Shown here one piece after another: positions 58,560 to 64,000 of a stretch of DNA of 64,000 nucleotides; the stretch's first letter is position 1; every line of letters starts with the position of its first letter. Position numbers and translations under genes: made by a program. Under the pieces are notes generated by a model that saw nothing but the letters and a program-made list of their open reading frames with translations, had not been told where the DNA came from and made no database searches. The stretch is from Georgfuchsia toluolica (GTDB lineage: Bacteria > Pseudomonadota > Gammaproteobacteria > Burkholderiales > Rhodocyclaceae): assembly GCF_907163265.1 (NCBI RefSeq), contig NZ_CAJQUM010000001.1, forward strand, positions 2,046,001 to 2,110,000, given 5' to 3'.

Positions 58560-59469
58560 AAAGAATTTCGGTCGTGTAGCGGTAATGTTCGGCGGGGATT
58601 CTGCCGAACGGGAAGTGTCCCTCAAGAGCGGCACGGCAGTATTGAAGGCCTTGCGCACCGCTGGCATCGATGCGCACGCCTTCGACCCGAGCGAAAAACC
58701 GCTCTCGGCCCTGCGCGACGAGGCCTATCAGCGCGTCTTCATCGCACTGCATGGCAAGGGCGGCGAAGATGGCACCTTGCAGGGAGCGCTCGAATTCATG
58801 GGCATTCCCTATACCGGCAGCGGCGTGCTGGCGTCGGCGCTGGCCATGGACAAGTGGCGCACCAAACTGGTCTGGCAGGCAGCCGGCATCCCGGTTCCGG
58901 ACTACGAAGTGCTGATGCCGAGAAGCGATCTGGCGGCGGTGGAAGCCCGGCTCGGCCTGCCCCTGTTCGTGAAGCCCGCCAATGAAGGATCGAGCATCGG
59001 CATTACCAAGGTCAAGAAAAAATCCGAACTGAAAAAAGCCTATGCGCTGGCGGCGCGCCATGACTCGATCGTGCTGGCCGAACGCTTCCTGTCGGGCGGC
59101 GAATACACGGTGGGCATCCTTGACGACCGGCCGCTGCCAGTGATCAAGATCGAACCGGCGACCGAGTACTACGACTACGCGGCCAAATACGAGCGCGACG
59201 ATACGAAGTACCTGATTCCGAGCGGACTCAGCGCTGCCAAGGAACAGGAGATGCAGGAATTGGCGCTCTACGCCTTCCAGGTGATCGGCGCCCGCGGCTG
59301 GGGCCGCATCGACGTGATGCTCGATGCGGCAGGCCGGGCCTATGCGCTCGAAGCCAACACGGCGCCGGGCATGACCGATCATTCGCTGGTACCGATGGCG
59401 GCCCGCGCGGCCGGCATCGGTTTCGAGCAACTGGTGGTGAAAGTGCTGGCGGAGGCGCGTCTTGGCTAA
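58549..59469 (+). CDS. ddlB: D-alanine-D-alanine ligase
   Basis: A 306-residue ATP-grasp protein. [55 protein letters not shown], and [19 protein letters not shown] with the Mg ligands. It overlaps murB by 11 bp and ftsQ by 8 bp. Confidence 0.95.
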   Translation: MNAKKNFGRVAVMFGGDSAEREVSLKSGTAVLKALRTAGIDAHAFDPSEKPLSALRDEAYQRVFIALHGKGGEDGTLQGALEFMGIPYTGSGVLASALAMDKWRTKLVWQAAGIPVPDYEVLMPRSDLAAVEARLGLPLFVKPANEGSSIGITKVKKKSELKKAYALAARHDSIVLAERFLSGGEYTVGILDDRPLPVIKIEPATEYYDYAAKYERDDTKYLIPSGLSAAKEQEMQELALYAFQVIGARGWGRIDVMLDAAGRAYALEANTAPGMTDHSLVPMAARAAGIGFEQLVVKVLAEARLG

Positions 59470-60247
59470 AGCCAATTCAAAGCCGAGCAAGCGCGGGAAG
59501 AAACCGCAGGCAGCGGCCGATACTTTCTGGGACCGGCCGCCGCTGATGAACCTGCTCGCCGACGTGCTGCTGATATTTGCGCTGACGGCGCTGGCCTACG
59601 CCGCCCTAGTCGGTGTGCAACGCCTGCCCGTGTTTCCCCTGCGCCAACTGGTTGTCGCCAGCAATGTGAGGCAGGTAACGTCAATGCAAATCGAGTATGC
59701 CGCACGCAGTTCGGTCGCCGGCAACTTCTTCACCGTCAATCTCGGCACCGTGCGCGCATCGTTCGAAAAATTGCCCTGGGTGCGCCACGCCGAAGTGCGG
59801 CGCATCTGGCCCGATGGCATCGAAGTCAGCATCGAGGAGCAGGTTGCGGCAGCGCGCTGGCGCGAGGCCGATGGCGAATACCGTTTGGTGAATACTTTCG
59901 GCGAAGTATTCGTCGCTGCCAGCGAGTCCGACCTGCCGGTATTTTCCGGACCCGAGGGCAGCGCCGCGCAAATGCTGGCGCGCTGGCAGGAGTTCATCCT
60001 GGCATTGGCTGCGCTCGGCCGCCAACCAGGCGAGATGGTTCTCTCCCAGCGCCAGGCGTGGCAGGTCAAGCTCGACAATGGCCTGCTGCTGCTGCTCGGC
60101 CGCGACGACACGGCGCACCCGGTCAGCGAGCGTTTGGCGCGTTTTGTCGCCGCCTATCCTGAGCTTGAACAAAAGCTCCATTTCCGCCCCGGCATGATCG
60201 ATATGCGCTACCCGAACGGGTTTACGGTGCGCGAGGCACATACCTGA
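59462..60247 (+). CDS. ftsQ: Cell division protein FtsQ
   Basis: A 261-residue bitopic protein: basic N-terminus ([10 protein letters not shown]), one TM helix (~30-50), a POTRA domain ([40 protein letters not shown]) and a beta domain. TTG start at 59462; GGAGG (59452-59456) supports it. Overlaps ftsA by one base. Confidence 0.93.
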   Translation: MAKANSKPSKRGKKPQAAADTFWDRPPLMNLLADVLLIFALTALAYAALVGVQRLPVFPLRQLVVASNVRQVTSMQIEYAARSSVAGNFFTVNLGTVRASFEKLPWVRHAEVRRIWPDGIEVSIEEQVAAARWREADGEYRLVNTFGEVFVAASESDLPVFSGPEGSAAQMLARWQEFILALAALGRQPGEMVLSQRQAWQVKLDNGLLLLLGRDDTAHPVSERLARFVAAYPELEQKLHFRPGMIDMRYPNGFTVREAHT

Positions 60248-61476
60248 TGAGCAAGGAAACGCGGGAACTCATCGTCGGCCTCGACATCGGCACCTCCAAG
60301 ATCGTGGCGACCATCGCCGAGCTCGATCCCGAGGGCAATCTCTCGGTTCTCGGCATCGGCAGCCAGGAGTCAAGCGGCCTCAAGAAGGGCATGGTGGTCA
60401 ACATCGAGGCGACAGTGAATTCAATCTCGCGCGCCATCCAGGAAGTGGAGTTGATGACCGGCTGCAAGGTGGCGCACGTGTACACCGGCATAGCAGGCAG
60501 CCATATCAAGAGCAAAGATTCAAATGGCATGACCGTGGTGAAAGACAAGGAAGTCACACAATACGACATCGAGCGCGCGGTTGAAGCGGCGAATGCGACC
60601 CCCATCTCCGCCGATGACAGGATACTGCACACCTTGATTCAGGAATTCATCGTCGATGGGCAGGATGGGGTGAAAGAGCCGATCGGCATGGATGCCAGGC
60701 GCCTGGAGGTGAACGTGCACCTCGTCACCGGAGCCGTGACCGCCGTGCAGAACATCGTCAAGTGCGTGCACCGCTGCGGGCTGGAAGTGGCCGATCTGGT
60801 ATTGCAACCGCTGGCCTCGGGTCATGCCGTCCTCACCGACGACGAGCGCGATGTCGGCGTCTGCCTGGTCGATATCGGCGGCGGCACCACCGATGTGGCG
60901 ATCTTCGCCCAGGGCGCGATCCGCCACACGGCGGTGATCCCCATCGCGGGCGACCAGATCACCTCCGATATCGCCATCGCCTTGCGCACCTCCACGCAGG
61001 ACGCGGAAGAAATCAAGATCGGCTACGGCGTGGCCCTGCAGCAGATGGCCGACCCCGACGAGATGATCGAAGTGCCGGGTATCGGCGATCGTCCCGCCAG
61101 CACTCTGTCGCGCCAAACGCTGGCCGGCTTCATCCAGCCGCGTATCGAGGAAATTTTCCAGAAGGTGCACGAAGAGCTGATCAAGAGCGGCCATGAGCGT
61201 CTGATCCGCGCCGGCATCGTCATCACCGGCGGTTCAGCGCAGATGCCCGGCATGCCCGAACTGGGCGAGGAAATTTTTCACAACACGGTGAAGATCGGCG
61301 CGCCGCATTACAACGCCGCGTTGAAGGACATGGTGCGCAATCCACGCTACTCAACGGTAATGGGTCTGCTCCTGGAAGGCCAGGCGCAAAGAAAGCGCGG
61401 CCTCAAGGTGAGCGATACGCGTTCGCTGCGCCAGATACTGGCGCGCATGCGTTCGTGGTTCGAGAAGAATTTTTAA
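60247..61476 (+). CDS. ftsA: Cell division protein FtsA
   Basis: A 409-residue actin-like protein: LIVGLDIGTSKIVATIAELD (phosphate 1), VDIGGGTTDVAIF (phosphate 2), and a C-terminal amphipathic membrane helix (ILARMRSWFEKNF). It anchors FtsZ to the membrane. Confidence 0.96.
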   Translation: MSKETRELIVGLDIGTSKIVATIAELDPEGNLSVLGIGSQESSGLKKGMVVNIEATVNSISRAIQEVELMTGCKVAHVYTGIAGSHIKSKDSNGMTVVKDKEVTQYDIERAVEAANATPISADDRILHTLIQEFIVDGQDGVKEPIGMDARRLEVNVHLVTGAVTAVQNIVKCVHRCGLEVADLVLQPLASGHAVLTDDERDVGVCLVDIGGGTTDVAIFAQGAIRHTAVIPIAGDQITSDIAIALRTSTQDAEEIKIGYGVALQQMADPDEMIEVPGIGDRPASTLSRQTLAGFIQPRIEEIFQKVHEELIKSGHERLIRAGIVITGGSAQMPGMPELGEEIFHNTVKIGAPHYNAALKDMVRNPRYSTVMGLLLEGQAQRKRGLKVSDTRSLRQILARMRSWFEKNF

Positions 61477-61593
61477 TGATATACGGATACGAAACCGGAA
61501 TGCATTTTGTGGAGATGGAGCGTATATCTCCGTGTGTCTACCGGATTCAATTTTGCAGCACGGGTTATTTTCAAGCCATTGAAGGAGGCGAAC

Positions 61594-62760
61594 ATGTTTG
61601 AAATCATCGATCAGGAATCCGATTCGACTGTCATTAAGGTGATCGGTGTCGGCGGCGCCGGCGGCAATGCGGTCGAGCATATGATCCGCGAAGGCGTGCA
61701 GGGCGTGGAGTTCATCTGCACCAATACCGATGGCCAGGCGCTCAAGAATTCCAGCGCCGGCGTCAAGCTGCAACTGGGTCCGGGCCTCGGCGCTGGCGGC
61801 AAGCCGGCTCGCGCCCGCGACTTGGCGGAAGCCAGCCGCGAGCGTATCGCCGAAGCGCTGGCAGGGGCACACATGATTTTCATCACCGCCGGCATGGGCG
61901 GCGGTACCGGCACCGGCGCGGCGCCGGTCGTCGCCGAGGTCGCGCGCGAGTTGGGCATTCTGACCGTGGCCGTGGTGACCAAGCCCTTCGAGTTCGAAGG
62001 CAACCGGCTGCGCATCGCCGAAGAGGGTCTGTCAGCGCTGGCCGAAAATGTCGATTCGCTGATCGTGATCCTGAACGAGAAGTTGATGGAAGTTCTCGGC
62101 GAGGACATCAGCATGACCGAGGCTTTTCATTCGGCCGACAACGTGCTCAAGAACGCCGTCGGCGGCATCGCGGAAATCATCAATGTGCCTGGTTTGGTCA
62201 ATGTCGATTTCGAGGACGTGCGTACCGTAATGGGCGAAATGGGCAAGGCCATGATGGGTTCGGCCAGCGCAACAGGCGTCGACCGCGCCCGCATCGCCGC
62301 GGAACAGGCCGCTGCCAGCCCGCTTCTGGAAGGCATCGAACTCTCCGGCGCGCGCGGCGTGCTGGTGAATATCACCGCCAGCAGTTCGCTTGGCATGAGG
62401 GAAGTCAAGGAAGTGATGAACACCATCCGCACCTATGCGGCAGATGATTCAACCATCATCTTTGGCACGGTCTTCGACGACGCCATGGAAGACCATCTGC
62501 GTGTCACCGTAGTCGCCACCGGCCTTGGCAGCAAGGCGGCAAAGCAGCGCCCGCCCGTGCTGAAGCCGGTCGAAGGTGTCGGGCTGCGTACCGGCACCGA
62601 CAACTATGTCGTCGAGGCGATGCAGGGCGGCAATGGCGAGATATCGTTGCCGCCGGTTTTTCATACCAATCGCGCCCGCAATGCCGCGGTCGAGGCAATG
62701 TCAGCAAGTGGAATGGAGAAGTACGACATCCCCGCTTTCCTGCGCAAGCAAGCTGATTAA
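61594..62760 (+). CDS. ftsZ: Cell division GTPase FtsZ
   Basis: A 388-residue tubulin homologue with GVGGAGGNAVEHMI, the signature GGGTGTGAAPVVAE and the C-terminal partner-binding tail YDIPAFLRKQAD. AAGGAGG lies 6 bp before the ATG at 61594. A 117-bp gap after ftsA may hold an extra promoter. Confidence 0.97.
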   Translation: MFEIIDQESDSTVIKVIGVGGAGGNAVEHMIREGVQGVEFICTNTDGQALKNSSAGVKLQLGPGLGAGGKPARARDLAEASRERIAEALAGAHMIFITAGMGGGTGTGAAPVVAEVARELGILTVAVVTKPFEFEGNRLRIAEEGLSALAENVDSLIVILNEKLMEVLGEDISMTEAFHSADNVLKNAVGGIAEIINVPGLVNVDFEDVRTVMGEMGKAMMGSASATGVDRARIAAEQAAASPLLEGIELSGARGVLVNITASSSLGMREVKEVMNTIRTYAADDSTIIFGTVFDDAMEDHLRVTVVATGLGSKAAKQRPPVLKPVEGVGLRTGTDNYVVEAMQGGNGEISLPPVFHTNRARNAAVEAMSASGMEKYDIPAFLRKQAD

Positions 62761-63080
62761 CGTGAAAAAGCGGCGACGGAACGCCTTGTGATATCGAGCG
62801 TAGCGATCTGAATGGGGCGGGGGCATAGGCGGGGTTTCGCGAAGCATTGCTTCGCGCCGCCGCAGCTGGCCGGCTGTGCAAAGTCGGCCGTGGAACGGGG
62901 GTGGGGGCGTTCAATTTGCCTTTGCGCACTTTCATCCTCAGGGGTGGTGCTGGCGACCATGCGCATTAAGTCGGGAGCTAAAGCCAGGCGCCAGCAAATG
63001 ACGCGCCTTCAAGCATGTCATTTGCCGGTGCCCCGCTCTTTGCGCTCCGCTTCATCGCCTTGACGTAAAATGTGCAAATC
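62761..63080. other. Intergenic region ftsZ-lpxC with dispersed repeat copy 3
   Basis: No gene seen. 62793-62950 is the third copy of the GGGGTGGGGG repeat: ATCGAGCGTAGCGATCTG, GGGGGTGGGGG and CGTTCAATTTGCCTTTGCG in the order of copy 1, with an extra insert that holds the hairpin CGCGAAGC-ATT-GCTTCGCG (62838-62856). The rest is lpxC leader. Confidence 0.7.
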
Positions 63081-63995
63081 ATGTTGAAACAGCGCACGCT
63101 CAAGTCCCTTGTACGCGCCACCGGCGTCGGCCTGCATTCCGGCGCCAAGGTGATGCTGGTGCTACGGCCGGCGCAGCCAAACACGGGCATTGTGTTTCGC
63201 CGCGTGGATCTCGATCCGGCAGTGGATATTGCCGCCAATCCCTTAACGGTCGGCGATACGCGTATGGCATCCTGCCTGGAAAAAGACGGCGCCAAGGTGG
63301 CGACGGTTGAGCATCTGATGTCGGCACTGGCCGGACTCGGCATCGATAACCTGTATGTGGATATTGACGCGCCTGAAATCCCGATCATGGATGGTTCGGC
63401 AGCGCCGTTTGTTTTCCTGCTGCAATCGGCCGGAATCGAAGAACAGAACGCAGCGAAGAAATTCGTCCGCATCAGGAAGACGGTTGAGGTGCGCGAGAGC
63501 GACAAGTGGGCACGCCTGTCGCCGTATGAGGGCTTCCGCCTCAACTTTTCGATCGTTTTCAATCATCCCGCAGTGGACAAGACCGGCGGCGAAGTCACCA
63601 TCGACTTCGCCGACAACCGCTATGTGCAAGAAGTGGCGCGGGCACGCACCTTTGGTTTCATGCAGGATATAGAAGCCTTGCGCGACCAGGGGCTGGCTCT
63701 GGGCGGCAGTCTGGAAAACGCCATCGTGATGGACGAGTACCGGGTGCTGAACGCCGATGGCCTGCGTTACGCCAACGAGTTCGCCAAGCACAAGGTGCTG
63801 GATGCTGTCGGCGATCTGTATCTGATCGGCCATCCGTTGCTGGCGGAATTTTCCGCCCACAAATCCGGGCATGCCTTGAACAACAAGTTGCTGCGCGCCG
63901 TTCTGGCCGATGCCGAGGCGTGGAAATATGTGACTTTCGAACAGGCCGAAACCACGCCGGCCGCTGTCGCCGGTCTCTACCCGCAAGTGGCATGA
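63081..63995 (+). CDS. lpxC: UDP-3-O-acyl-N-acetylglucosamine deacetylase LpxC
   Basis: A 304-residue zinc deacetylase of lipid A synthesis. It shows [20 protein letters not shown], zinc His in [10 protein letters not shown], and [20 protein letters not shown] with a downstream HKSGHALNN. The start at 63081 fits the family; a GTG at 63072 is possible. The last gene of the dcw region. Confidence 0.96.
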   Translation: MLKQRTLKSLVRATGVGLHSGAKVMLVLRPAQPNTGIVFRRVDLDPAVDIAANPLTVGDTRMASCLEKDGAKVATVEHLMSALAGLGIDNLYVDIDAPEIPIMDGSAAPFVFLLQSAGIEEQNAAKKFVRIRKTVEVRESDKWARLSPYEGFRLNFSIVFNHPAVDKTGGEVTIDFADNRYVQEVARARTFGFMQDIEALRDQGLALGGSLENAIVMDEYRVLNADGLRYANEFAKHKVLDAVGDLYLIGHPLLAEFSAHKSGHALNNKLLRAVLADAEAWKYVTFEQAETTPAAVAGLYPQVA

Positions 63996-64000
63996 CGCTA

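Overview
The window looks like a high-GC betaproteobacterial chromosome, probably Rhodocyclales-like. Pointers are the UbiK/ComM pair, the zapA-6S RNA-EVE order, a B12 uptake and salvage set, and a hypochlorite-response locus known from Azospira. A complete dcw cell-wall and division cluster runs to lpxC. I place it by gene content and order only.

Layout. (1) 1-5034: a 3'-truncated TorF-type porin, ubiK, comM, a Bcr/CflA-type exporter, a TSUP permease and an EVE-domain gene. (2) 5016-11812: a ~6.8 kb integrative element inside the first codons of the EVE gene, bounded by a 20-bp direct repeat. It carries a tyrosine integrase, a small basic protein, AlpA, a Rep_trans-like replication protein, an XRE repressor, a membrane-anchored Mrr-type nuclease and a convergent type II methyltransferase/endonuclease pair. 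(3) 11836-12583: 6S RNA, zapA and a zapB-like gene. Before integration these lay directly upstream of the EVE gene. (4) 12728-19082: a cobalamin riboswitch, then btuB, btuC, btuD, a solitary BtuM transporter, a broken cobO (internal deletion plus frameshift) and cbiA. (5) 19149-24361: a periplasmic methionine-oxidation repair regulon: msrA, a cytochrome b, a YedY-type molybdoenzyme, two Met-rich peptides and a FecR-type protein on one strand, with an ECF sigma/NrsF-like anti-sigma pair and msrB on the other. Two identical-architecture promoters (TGTAAC-N13-TGTCCGAATC) face away from the sigma/anti-sigma pair. (6) 24494-30336: a three-PAS histidine kinase with a response regulator, two BtuF-type proteins (one without a signal peptide) and cobQ. 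(7) 30513-39371: a holin-like membrane protein, uvrA, a YajR-like exporter, a probable integron gene cassette with a HEPN-like ORF, ssb and a TAXI-type binding protein. (8) 39478-44093: hldC, dolP, diaA, a HIRAN protein, yraN, rsmI and pyrC. (9) 44121-63995: RNase P RNA, MraZ boxes and mraZ-rsmH-ftsL-ftsI-murE-murF-mraY-murD-ftsW-murG-murC-murB-ddlB-ftsQ-ftsA-ftsZ-lpxC.

How it works together: B12 uptake (btuB/C/D/F, btuM) and late corrinoid synthesis (cbiA, cobQ) sit around the oxidative-repair locus, and the broken cobO leaves a gap in adenosylation. The dcw genes mostly overlap by 1-14 bp. At six junctions the coupling is broken by palindromic intergenic repeats, each of a different family or copy.

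The most interesting items are the restriction island in the EVE gene with its att and arm sites, the attC-flanked orphan cassette, the shared ECF promoter pair, the cobO deletion, and a perfect 19-bp hairpin that holds the ftsW stop codon in its loop.
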